From assembly GCA_032718475.1 (NCBI GenBank), contig JAUCBJ010003806.1, positions 1 through 40,120 of the forward strand: a DNA stretch of 40,120 nucleotides, read 5' to 3'. Below, in pieces: positions 30,492 to 39,442 of the stretch. The translations under genes and the position numbers were made by a program. Every line of letters begins with the position of its first letter. Position 1 is the first letter of the stretch. The notes beneath the pieces were generated by a model that saw only the letters and a list, made by a program, of their open reading frames with translations, had not been told where the DNA came from and ran no database searches. This DNA is from Nemertoderma westbladi. Taxonomy: Eukaryota > Xenacoelomorpha > Nemertodermatida > Nemertodermatidae.

Positions 30492-30797
30492 TGGTTAGTA
30501 GTAGACCTACAGTAGTTATGGTGTGGGGGGGGGGGGGGGGTGTTTAATGGTTAGTAGTAGACTACTACTATCACTAGTAGTAGTGATAGAGGGGGGGGGG
30601 GGGGTCGAGGGGTTTGTTGTTTGACGCGGTTAGTACTGTAGTAGTAGACGTAGTGCGATAGAGGATGGGGAGGGGGGTATTAAATGGTTAGTAGGAGACA
30701 TAGTGATAGAGGGTGAGGGGTGGGGGTTATTAACAGTTAGTAGTATAGGGGGGGGGGGGGGGGGGGGGGGGGGGTTGTTTAATTGTTAGTAGTATTA
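30492..30797. repeat. Degenerate G-rich tandem repeat with three long poly-G runs
   Basis: Six imperfect copies of a unit of about 50-80 bp that begins GGTTAGTAGTAGAC, continues with AGTGATAGAGG and a G run, and ends TATTAAAT or TGTTTAAT. The G runs are 16 (30525-30540), 14 (30591-30604) and 27 (30748-30774) bases long in three copies, and broken (GGGGAGGGGGG; GGGGTGGGGG) in two others. The plus strand is a strong G-quadruplex candidate. Expansion of the G run inside individual units explains most of the length differences. Confidence 0.75.
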
Positions 30798-33592
30798 AAT
30801 GTGTAACCTATATCTCATATATTGCTCTCGTCATTATTGTTTCATTTTGTATAAGTTAGTGTTGGTATAGTTGGTCTGTTGCCTGTAGGGGTTGACAGTA
30901 TTTGATATTGATGACTCATATTCTGAAGGACTAATAATGCTGCCCGCCGTGTGGGGAATGGAGGGGAGGAAAATTCTAAGGTCGGTTATGAGTGTTTTAT
31001 TAATGGTGTAGGAATGGGAGCATTGCGTGGTGGTTGGAAGGTCTGTAATTCGAGAGTCACTGGTGTTTGTTTATAGTCCATTAGCTGGAGTCATAAATCA
31101 ACAGTTGACATGTTTATTCGTTTTAAAAAATTTCCCATAGATGTTGTTGGTTTGTTCTTTTCAGGTTGATGCTTGGTGAATATTCAATATAACGGGGTAT
31201 AATTTTATCTCCATCAATAAAATCGCGCTTTATAAATGAGATGATAGCAAATGGTCTTTGGGTTGTTGATATCATTATAAATGTAATGAAATGGCAGTGG
31301 TGATGTGACATTGATTTTTGATGTGGTATAGTGAGATGTAATTGTAATCTGTTAATTGGGAATAAGTGCTTAGATGGATTGTTTTGTTGGGTATTTAGTA
31401 GAGATATTGTCCGTTATCATTATAGGTATAGAACCTTTATTAAATAGTAATAGTATTTATTACTAACTAATCCAATTTTATTCTGTTTTTCTGAAGTTGG
31501 GACGGTAGTTTGAGCGTTTTAGAGAAGAAAGTGGAAGATTTAGTGGAAATTTGTTAGTTGGGTAGTGCGCTATGCTGTATCTTACCCATAGGAGCCCAGC
31601 CCAACACCTACAGGGGGTATTTAAGGAATACCCTACCCTGGGTTAGATGTCTCTAGTGTTGCCACTAAAAGTTGCGGAACCCTATACCGCATGGAACTTA
31701 AAATCCCTGAAAGTAAAATTTGGTAAAATGGGATGAAAGGGCCTGAAAATATGTAAATTAATGCATTTGAAATATTTCTGAAAAATATACATGAAAAGGA
31801 AGTAAATATCAGCCATATTAATTGCCAATTTGTTCGTTAGTTTATATCATGCTAGATGAATTACAATCCCAGTATTTGTCAGATTTGTACAGTACCATTT
31901 ACCTTAATTTTTAACATGCATGAGTGAGTATGTAAGAGTATGTATTGACACTCGGCGAAATGATAGGTGAGCATTGCAATTAATTTAGTAAAAGTTTTGT
32001 ACAATATGTACAGTATTCCATGAAGTGAGATTATGACCGATATTCTCAGTGAATCATGCATTCGTCTTGCAAGCTTACCGCTTTAGTTGTATGATTCAAC
32101 TTATCCTGTTTTTTTGTATTGGGTACAATCTTTCAGATAGTAGGTGTGGGTGGGTGTCGGCTGTCGGGGTAGGGTAGCGGGTTGGTGTGTGTTGATTTTA
32201 TGTTCATTTTCGTCGGAGAGCGGGAGTGGGAGAGGTGATGAGTTGGGGCAGTTCCGCGGCAATAATAATACTGCCCCTCAATAAAGAGACCCCCTTTACT
32301 GCTATCAGGGACGCGTTGTTCGACAGAGCCCCGTCAGCAAAAACAGCCAGTACCGCTAGTCGGTGGGGTTGACTTGTTGACGAGAGGCTATTTACAGGCG
32401 CATCGGTCAACCATTACTGACCGCTAGGGGGCTAAAGATATCGAATAATAATTATTACACGTCCTTCAATTTCTTTGTTTGTGTTCTTTGGGACTTTTTG
32501 CCGGAAGCAAATTTGTGCGACGGGGGCAGCTGCTAAAAAAGGGCACTTTTTATAATACGATAATAATATTATAAAAAAAGTTACAAAAAATTCAAATGGG
32601 ATGTATTTAATAATACTTATTAATTTATAAGTTGTCATTGTAAACATTTAAATATTGCACTAATTAAAGATAATCATTACAGCCTAAGCACCAGAATGTT
32701 TACCAAATATATAATTAAAAGGAGATTTAAAATTGAATGAATTAAGATGAACTTTTTTTATAATAGGCCTACTATAGATAATAATATTATAAATAAGAGA
32801 CAAAAATTGCAAACGTGGTGTATTAAATAGTACTTATTAATTTCAAGTCTACATTGTAGGCCTATCAGCAGATCAGCCTATTTCATATTTGTACCTAAAA
32901 ATCAATACATAAAAAACACATATAGGACTTTTAACACATACGTACATTAAAAAAAATTTTGTATGGCGGTTTAGATTATGACGCCAATATCTGAATATGA
33001 CAGTATGAAATCTAACAAGACTAACAGAACTGTTATTACATAATAACTGCATACATTATACATAACCAGCGACTTAAACAACTCTGTCCATAGTGTCCAA
33101 TCAGACCACATATTGGCCTCGCTCGCCTGTAGTGCCCTTCAATAAGATTACATCACTACATTGAGGTAGGTACGTACATATCTATTGGTATATTGAACAT
33201 AGGTGGAGTTAAAGCTGTTCCCAACTATGGACTGTACGCACAGTGCTGAACATCTGTGGTCAATTAGTCTCCCCTTGCTTCCATTGTCCAAGTCACAAGG
33301 CCATATTTACAGACTATGCTGTGGTAGAGATAGGCTGGCTTTCTATGAACTTGATTTTATATCATACAGGGAGGATGACTGGGCCGAGGTGGGCATTATT
33401 GGTAATATGGCTTAGGTTTAGATTCTTATATTTAGCTAAGTTAACCTTAATTTGGCCACCAGTGAATCCTATCTGGTCTGGCTGCTAATGTAACTTCAAC
33501 ATTTTTGCAACGATTTTACATATATTAATTGATAGTCAGTTAGTGTGGGCCGTTTCCGTTGTGTGAATTAATTCTGGAGGGGCATATTTCTG
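30798..33592. other. Intergenic spacer, no supported gene
   Basis: Over 2.8 kb without a credible gene; the open frames present are short and lack domains. Contents: a GT-rich stretch at 32140-32200, a moderately GC-rich block at 32210-32435 ending in CCGCTAGGGGGC (32421-32432), and a diverged 100-bp direct duplication at 32548-32645 and 32755-32870. Confidence 0.55.
32548..32870. repeat. Diverged direct duplication (about 100 bp, two copies)
   Basis: Copy 1 (32548-32645) and copy 2 (32755-32870) share TTTTTATAATA, then GATAATAATATTATAAA, then ACTTATTAATTT in the same order. They share also a G-TGTATT word between the last two. Copy 2 carries an insertion, GGCCTACTATA, near its start. AT-richness inflates similarity, but the order and spacing of several words argue for real duplication. 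Confidence 0.55.
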
Positions 33593-33641
33593 CCCCCCCC
33601 CCCCCCCCCCTGCCCCCTTGCCATAAGGACAGGGGGGGGGG
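33593..33641. repeat. Poly-C run and inverted poly-G run forming a hairpin
   Basis: A run of 18 C (33593-33610), then TGCCCCC, a short spacer CCATAAGGACA, and a run of 10 G (33632-33641). Complementary C and G runs about 20 bases apart can fold into a hairpin. Run length is subject to slippage. Confidence 0.75.
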
Positions 33642-33852
33642 ACAGCAGCTGCCCCCGTGCTTCCGGCGCACCTGTTGGGACTGTCAGTACAGTCAGTTAT
33701 TGGCATATATTTACTACACTACTACAACTAACAGTAACAGTAGGCGCCTAGAGGCTGTCTCTTTGAGAGAACGCTGATCAATCTGGAGTTCACCAGACGG
33801 ACGTTAGAGGGCGGAGATATTAATATATGCATTACTGCACTTGTGTGTGTGC

Positions 33853-34268
33853 TAGTGTTTAAACGGGATCCCGATCCCGGAAAAACCGGGATCGCGGCGT
33901 AAAATGCAATCTCGGACCCAATCCCGATATTATTGGAACGGGATCCCGAAGTTTAAATAGTGAAGTAAATTTGTTGAATATCTGATAAATAGTTACAGCA
34001 GAACGGAAATGTTTTGATTATATCGGATTTTTATGTCAGTAAACCATTAGTAATCAATTGCAAAATAATTTTAATATAACTTTATCTTACTAATATTTCA
34101 GAAGTGTAAAATAAAGTGAGTATAGGGCCTACCCAAAACGCGTCTCATATACTAATAACTGTAAAAAAAAGGAAAAGGAAATTAATTCTAAAAAGGAATG
34201 TAATCCAAAATTGCAATCCCGATCCCGATCCCGGAAATCCCGAGAAGTCTGATCCAGTTTAAACACTA
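33853..34268. mobile_element. hAT-type MITE (416 bp) with 8-bp target duplication
   Basis: The left end reads TAGTGTTTAAACGGGATC and the right end, read inward on the minus strand, TAGTGTTTAAACTGGATC: 17 of 18 bases agree. Both ends continue with copies of GGGATC or GATCCC words, which also form internal short hairpins (CCCGGAAAAACCGGG at about 33886). The flanking octamers GTGTGTGC (33845-33852) and CTGTGTAC (34269-34276) agree at six of eight positions. An 8-bp duplication and a TAGTG/CAGTG terminus are hallmarks of the hAT superfamily. The 240-bp interior is AT-rich and non-coding, so the element would depend on a transposase supplied elsewhere. Confidence 0.8.
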
Positions 34269-34444
34269 CTGTGTACAATGTTTGTGGCGAATTTGTTCTG
34301 TCTTCTGTTTTTCCATCCGTCTGGCACCAGATTTCCCTTTCAAGCCTTTTGCTTTCTCCCGCAGACTAGAGTACTGCACACAGGGTTGAGTGCTATGTTC
34401 GCCTCCTGTGAAGAACTTTCACACCCACACTAACTTTGTCCTTT

Positions 34445-34823
34445 AATTACTAATTAAGGGAAAGGAGCAGATTACAGTGTGACATATAATACTAACCAAA
34501 ACAATAAACCGGAGTTGTAACTCAATTTTAATTCAGTTTTAACGGAATTTTACTATCGGGTGAAGATTTTTCGAGGTTGAAGTTTGCTACGTACACTACA
34601 GAGACATCAATGTCAGCACAAAGTTAACGCTAAAAACTTCACCCACGAAAAAACTCGATTAATAAAAACACAAAAAAAGAATGCTCGATAAATAGTCACA
34701 ATTGTCTACAAATGGCCTGTCTGATTATGAAACTGTATTCTGTGTTATTTACTCCAGTTTATTGTTTTGGTTAAAATTACATACATGCCACTGCAACCAG
34801 CGAGTTTTCCTTAATTGGTAATT
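34445..34823. mobile_element. Inverted-repeat MITE (about 380 bp) with arms of about 75 bp
   Basis: The left arm begins AATTACTAATTAAGGGAAA and reaches ACCAAAACAATAAACCGGAG. The right arm read on the minus strand begins AATTACCAATTAAGGAAAA and reaches AACCAAAACAATAAACTGGA. In between, both contain CAGTG words at the same distance, with about 65-70% identity over the rest. Two boundaries are possible. The arms may start at AATTAC (34445/34823), or the element may be 34458-34810 flanked by TTAA (34454-34457 and 34811-34814), which would suggest a piggyBac-like origin. Fragments of the same arms at 1865, 5303-5516, 13051, 14686 and 29322 favour an abundant, old family. The interior has no coding capacity. 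Confidence 0.75.
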
Positions 34824-35140
34824 ATTTGGCGAATAATTCTCATGGGCTACGATTGCACCCAACCACACAGACGCGATCCATGCTGTAGAACATTTATATG
34901 GTTTAAATTGTCCCTCGAGCGGGGCTGTGTTGAACTAAAAGTTGAACTATTTGTCTGAAAGTAATTATTAATTTTAACTTGTAATTATTAATTTATTGTA
35001 AATATACTAAATGTCGTCATGCTACAGTACTAAATCACTATAAGCAGAGAAGAATTGAAAAATGATATCTCTCTCAGTTTATAGCTTAATAATTATAGGT
35101 AAGTTAGTATTACATTACAGTACTAATTCCAGTGGAACTA

Positions 35141-35638
35141 GGACAATTGGCCCCCGGCATTGCCCCCCGAGGCAAATTCCTCCCGATACCTTATTGACAG
35201 AATATATTTTTAAATCTAGAAATCCTTTGAATGATTTCCCATGGTTTTATAAATTTAAGTTATAATATTAACCGTGATCATCACTTCTAAACTTTTAATT
35301 TTTATGTGTTTTTCAAAATATCCACGATTCTTTTCTATAGAACAATTTGAATGTCCTTAAGCTAGCTATATAGCTTTTTATATGACACAATTGAATAGCT
35401 TCAGTGCATGGTGCGTTAACATAATATTTTTATTGTAATGAAATACTTACTGTAAGTTAGGAAATATCGGAATTAATGAACAGATCAATAAGCTAACGTG
35501 AATGTTTTAAAATATAAAATTGACTTTAGACTATGAAAATGTAGCTATTTAAAAATTCGAATCTTGATTGTTTATTGGGTAAGTGTCATTGGGGCCAATT
35601 CAACTGTCTGGGGCAATTGTCCTCGGGGGCAATAGTCC
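35141..35638. mobile_element. Inverted-repeat element (about 498 bp) with GGACAATT-type ends
   Basis: The left end reads GGACAATTGGCCCCCGGCAT and continues TTGCCCCCCGAGGC. The right end, read inward on the minus strand, starts GGACTATTGCCCCCGAGG and contains GGACAATTGCCCC and ATTGGCCCC. Each end is therefore built of several short GGACAATTG-CCCC words, like the ends of the 15074-15596 element, which also start GGACAATT but continue with CCGACCC. The interior is AT-rich and non-coding. I cannot identify a clean target duplication. A G-rich stretch (35641-35662, 11 G at the end) abuts the right end. Confidence 0.65.
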
Positions 35639-35736
35639 GGTGGGAGGGGGAGGGGGGGGGGGTGCCCTTTAGCAGCGTTACGGGTAATTCACCAGAACGA
35701 TGATAAGTTGACATAATTTAACAAAATGAAATTAGT

Positions 35737-36337
35737 ATGAGGCGCCGTTGGGCCACAAAAATATATCACACAACAATAAACTGGTAGTGTGTGTGCAGTT
35801 TCTCGTCAATAAACTCCCTAACACTACAACGAACTTCGTTGTAATGTGTGGAAACATTTTTGGAAAATGTTGTGGGGGGAAATTCAGATAATCAATTGCC
35901 ACTCAATCTGTCTGTTTCTCAAAATCAAACCAGTCCTACGTAAACTGAGCTCCTAGCCAAAGCCAACCATCATCGGAAGCAAGATCAAGATACGAAAATG
36001 GGGCGGAATAAAAAGGAAATTGTATGAGGCGCCGTTTGGGCTACGAAGTGCACGACCGAGGGGATTTACAAACAATATGCGCTGGCTCAGCCTTGATATG
36101 CTTATCATTGTTCCACGACTTCTGAAGGCGCCGTTTAAATAGATTTCCCCCATGTTTGGTGTCACAGCCATTATATTTTGAATGACAGCATCCAATTCTG
36201 TATCCGAAATATCTGTCTTGATAAAGGTCGTTGTAGTGTTAGGGGATGGGATGATTGGCGAGAACTGCACTGCACACTACAACTACAGTAAGTTTATTGT
36301 TGTGTGATATATTTTTGTGGCCCAAACGGCGTCTCAT
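35737..36337. mobile_element. Inverted-repeat DNA transposon remnant (about 600 bp)
   Basis: The left arm (from 35737) reads ATGAGGCGCCGTTGGGCC, then ACAAAAATATATCACACAAC, then AATAAACT. The right arm, read on the minus strand from 36337, reads ATGAGACGCCGTTTGGGCC followed by the same 20 bases and AATAAACT, about 50 bases with only a few differences. Further in, both share GTGTGCAGT and TTCTCG, after a short insertion in the right arm. A third copy of the terminal word, ATGAGGCGCCGTTTGGGC, lies inside at 36024. The element encloses the minus-strand transposase-like frame at 35953-36270. The high arm identity suggests relatively recent activity. Target duplication not resolved. Confidence 0.75.
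35953..36270 (-). pseudogene. Transposase/integrase-like N-terminal (helix-turn-helix) segment, partial
   Basis: A 105-codon minus-strand frame inside the inverted-repeat element. Residues 24-76 contain TELDAVIQNIM, then TPNMGEIYLNGAFRSRG, then RLSQRILFVNPLGRALR. This resembles the helix-turn-helix stretch that precedes the DDE core in 'integrase core domain' transposon proteins, where I recall a pattern of the form 'P-N-x-G-x-x-x-x-x-G-x-L-R-x-R-G ... R-V-R ... V-D-P-x-G-x-x-x-R'. The expected core (W-H-x-D-x-N-H-K region and catalytic acids) is absent; after residue 84 the frame runs to its stop without it. Probably the leftover of an internally deleted autonomous element. The assignment rests on remembered motif resemblance only. 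Confidence 0.45.
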
Positions 36338-36650
36338 CGTAAGAGCGCAGAAACATAGTTTTAATTCACTCGCTGTAGGTACCGGTACCGGTACATTTAG
36401 CGGTGAAAATAGCACCCAGCCAAAATTAACATACGGTAGTCCTACTGTACGGAGATACGGGAATTCCCCGAATTGGAATAATGTAAAAATATCGAAATTC
36501 TAAAAACGAACTGCAGTTCTAATAAATTCCACAATAAAAACGATTTTATCTCCTGAGCTATTTAATAAAATGTCGAACTTCACGAAACTTTACAAATCTG
36601 ACATTTTTGTAATCAAATATAATATGCTACAATTTATTAATATTTTGCAG
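36338..36650. other. Spacer or intron end before the 3' exon
   Basis: No coding sequence. It holds a triple GGTACC word (around 36378-36395) and a perfect 12-bp palindrome GAACTGCAGTTC (36509-36520). The last 19 bases end in TATTTTGCAG, a credible 3' splice acceptor for the exon that starts at 36651, so the right part is probably intronic. Confidence 0.5.
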
Positions 36651-37828
36651 CGTCAACTATTTACGGAATTTACATAAAGCTTTTGAGCATTCAGCGCGCC
36701 ATTGGGTGGCGATTGGCGCAAAACGATGCTTGGCCGGTTATGAATGAAGGGGCGATATTAGTCGGAGGTAAACATACAGTGTGGCTATTTGCCGGACCCA
36801 ATACGAATTTGTCACAACGATTACATCGCATTCTAACGCATTACCCAAAATATCTTGCGAATATATTGTATCTATTCACTATCAAAGGAATTCAGTTTTC
36901 CTTCAAATTGATTCAATGTTCAATAAAAAACAAAAAATGGTGCCTCGAAACAAATTTAACAGAAAAAGAGATTTACAAATTTTTCGTTAACAGCGCATTA
37001 TTGCTATTAGCAAGAAAAGGCAAAGAAGACTATTTAATTAATGTTGATATTCCCCAGTTATCGGCGAACATGAGACAACATCACGATCCCAGTAATCTGA
37101 GAGTTGTGTTTAACATGAGAGACGAACTAATCCAGGAAGCTATTTGGCAAGGGAAAGACATAACTGGCGATAATGAAACAATCATAACGCTACTGGTGGT
37201 TGCCCAGATTTTCTGGATGCACGTTCAGACCCATGTCGCTGCTGAAAAAAGTGCAAGAGATATCGCGGCGAAGAGGTTAGATGTTTTGGAACCTTCCAAT
37301 CGATTTGTTTTGGCTTTGCACTATAGTCTACTATACAATCAATTTAGTCCGATATCGTGTCATCAACCTCTAAACATCATTAACTTAAAAGGTCGTTCGC
37401 TCTTTGAAAACACGCAAATTCCAATATCGCATGTTTTTGCCGAATGGAAAATTAAATTTCGTTATTATAATTTTCTGCTGAAATCGAGGAAGGTAATTAG
37501 GAATCTTGTTGATGAATATATGTTGGATGTCGATAAAGAATTTCTATTTCAAAATATAGTAGTTCATTCCATCGACCACTATACATTTTATAAACAAATG
37601 AAAAACAAGATTTGGAGTATGGATGGTGGGAGGTCACCAATTTCTTACTGGCGTTCCCAAGTTCATTTAGTCATTTGGAGTCATAATCTCAACACATCAA
37701 TCTTTGAAGAAGAGAAAGTTGGAAGACTAGACCCCAATAAATATCCCTTTTACAACGACCTCTACAGGCATCTGATGGAAATTGATAGCGAACTAGCGAA
37801 TTGCCTTTTGGCATCCACATCGTGGTGA
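36651..37828 (+). CDS. Unrecognised protein, probable last exon (about 392 residues visible)
   Basis: Open from a likely splice acceptor (TATTTTGCAG, cut after 36650, two bases of a split codon) to TGA at 37826-37828. There is no ATG near the start; the first in-frame ATG (36740) would drop a well-formed segment, so an upstream exon is expected. I do not recognise the family. Counting from the TTG codon at 36683, the protein is mixed helical and soluble-looking, without clear transmembrane spans. It carries an early VWLFAGPN (33-40), hydrophobic stretches at 58-66 and 104-110, and HMHV-type histidine spacing with H180, H184 and E188 at i, i+4, i+8, as in helical metal sites. A WRSQVHLVIW segment (323-332) and a conserved-looking end YPFYNDLYRHLMEIDSEL (354-371) follow. 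Codon use and sustained openness over 1.18 kb in AT-rich DNA argue that it is real. I see no AATAAA close downstream. Confidence 0.7.
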
Positions 37829-38339
37829 TAAACAAATCAATAACAATTATTTGTTGTAAGTCACTTTTTTGTCAAATTCGTTGGACAAAAAAGAAAACTT
37901 TTTTTGTCAACTAAAAATTTAATGTTCGAATTAAATTGCAAAGTAATTTCCGTCATATATTATTTTAATACACTATCGCCCTTAATACATACAACAACCA
38001 TTTTTAGGGGGTCGGAGCCCCACTAATTTTTTTCAAATTTCCATAAAATACCATGCAATTTTATATTATGATAGATCGACACCTTTTCTTACTGGTGGCC
38101 TGGCCGGATTTTTCCATTTCTCAGTTATTTCCATACAACAAACCCTTAAAAAATGTCTATTTAGCAATGTTTAACCACCTCCGTAGACTGTATTTTCTCA
38201 TCTTTGGAATGTAATCATGATAGCATTAGAACCGCCTTCATCTGCAGATTCCAAATCAGAAAACGTTTTAAATTTAACAAAAAATTGCCAAAGATATTAT
38301 CAAAATACTAATGAGTAAATTTAGAGACGTAAATCGCTA
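37829..38339. other. AT-rich 3' flank and spacer
   Basis: Presumably the 3' untranslated region of the preceding gene, then spacer. A short hairpin, TTTTTTGTC (37865-37873) against GACAAAAAA (37884-37892), lies 36 bases after the stop codon. No other supported feature. Confidence 0.5.
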
Positions 38340-39115
38340 TAATTCTAATGTTTTTTTGTCTTTATTCTAGAATATTAATTAGTATTTAGCTGAGCATTTT
38401 AACTATTTACATACTTGTGTGTAAAGTAGCACTTTACAGTGTGATGATCCGAGTGGCTTTGTTACACGAACTAACGTAAGTGAGTGAGTGAAAATAAAGC
38501 CACGAGGATCAGAACACTGTAAAGTACTTTGCAACAAGTATGTATGTAGTTTTATTCCAAAATTTTAACATTACGAAATGATTGTACGTCATACTATACA
38601 TTACAAGTGATAGAAACTGCACAAATTATAATAGTTGCTGTATAAATAAATGTAAAAATGACATAAATTATGTTATAAATAAGTTAGCTTATATTTATGG
38701 TGGCGTTTGGAGCCATGTTATAATAATATAGCTAGGCCCTACTGGTTATTAATAGCTATACCCCGCCTACCGGTTGGTAATGCAGTAGGCCTATCTGGCT
38801 GTCAGGCAAATTTCCACCTATTGTTTACGTGGTATCCAATGACGGCGTTAAGTAATGTCCCCCCCTTAGTGGACATTACTTAAAGCCGTCATGGGTTACC
38901 ACGTAAACAATAACACCAAATACAATACTAAATGTACAGGCCAATACAATGCTGTAATGTCCTCTAAAGTTGTAAAGTGCTAAATAACAACTCGCTGTTA
39001 ATACTAACGGCGTTGAGTAATGTTACAATTTTGGAATAAAAAACTTTACATATTATTTTTCTTCATTATGCGTAATTAATATTCTAGAATAGAGTACAAA
39101 AAACTTTAGAATTAC
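38340..39115. mobile_element. Foldback element with four nested inverted repeats (about 776 bp)
   Basis: The outer arms share TATTCTAGAATATTAATTA and a TAATTCTAA start (38340-38382 and 39072-39115). A second pair has TTTATTCCAAAATTTTAACA at 38551-38570 against its near-complement at 39022-39042. Two compact hairpins lie inside. One has arms of about 55 bp at 38409-38464 and 38492-38546 (shared words CTTTACAGTGT, GTGGCTTT). The other has arms of about 43 bp at 38819-38862 and 38870-38912 (TATTGTTTACGTGGTA, TAAGTAATGTCC) around a loop of only about seven bases. The interior is non-coding. It could be one foldback-type transposon or MITEs inserted into one another; boundaries are therefore uncertain and no target duplication was found. 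Confidence 0.65.
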
Positions 39116-39442
39116 CGTGTTTACTCTAATAAGAGCCCCCCTCGAATTAACCCCCCCCCCCCCCCCCCCTTATCATCAAATTAGCAACTTAAACGCCCTC
39201 CCCGAATAAACGCCCGAGGCGTTTAATAATATTACAATGTGGGGCGTTAACATTGTTGAGAGTTAACTGATTGTTAAGATTGAAGGTAAATGTAGTTAGG
39301 GTGTTGTACCGCCGTAATAAGCTGCATCGTAATAACGATAATCCTGGTTTCATTTGAATTATTTCATTTGTTTAATGTGTTTTCTTGAATTTAACAACAT
39401 CCTTTATTAGGGTATTTAGATTCAAAATGCTGAAAATCTACA
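39116..39442. other. Spacer with poly-C run and diverged relatives of the 52-bp repeat
   Basis: Contains a run of 19 C (39151-39169) and, at 39116-39220, GTGTTTACTCTAATAAGAGC, CCTCGAATTAAC and CCCCGAATAAACGCC. These words recur in the units of the 52-bp array to the right, so this stretch looks like an old, diverged part of that repeat. No gene. Confidence 0.6.

Noticed and set aside
32204-32410. 68-codon minus-strand frame in a GC-richer block
   Set aside because: No recognisable motif; low-complexity Ser/Ala/Leu composition typical of chance frames.
36781-36990. 69-codon plus-strand frame inside the unknown exon
   Set aside because: Shifted-frame shadow of the longer, better supported frame.
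37200-37340. Faint resemblance of the unknown exon to the histidine region of lipoxygenases
   Set aside because: The spacing of histidines is wrong (HxxxH rather than the family's H-x4-H) and the rest of the protein shows none of the family's conserved blocks.
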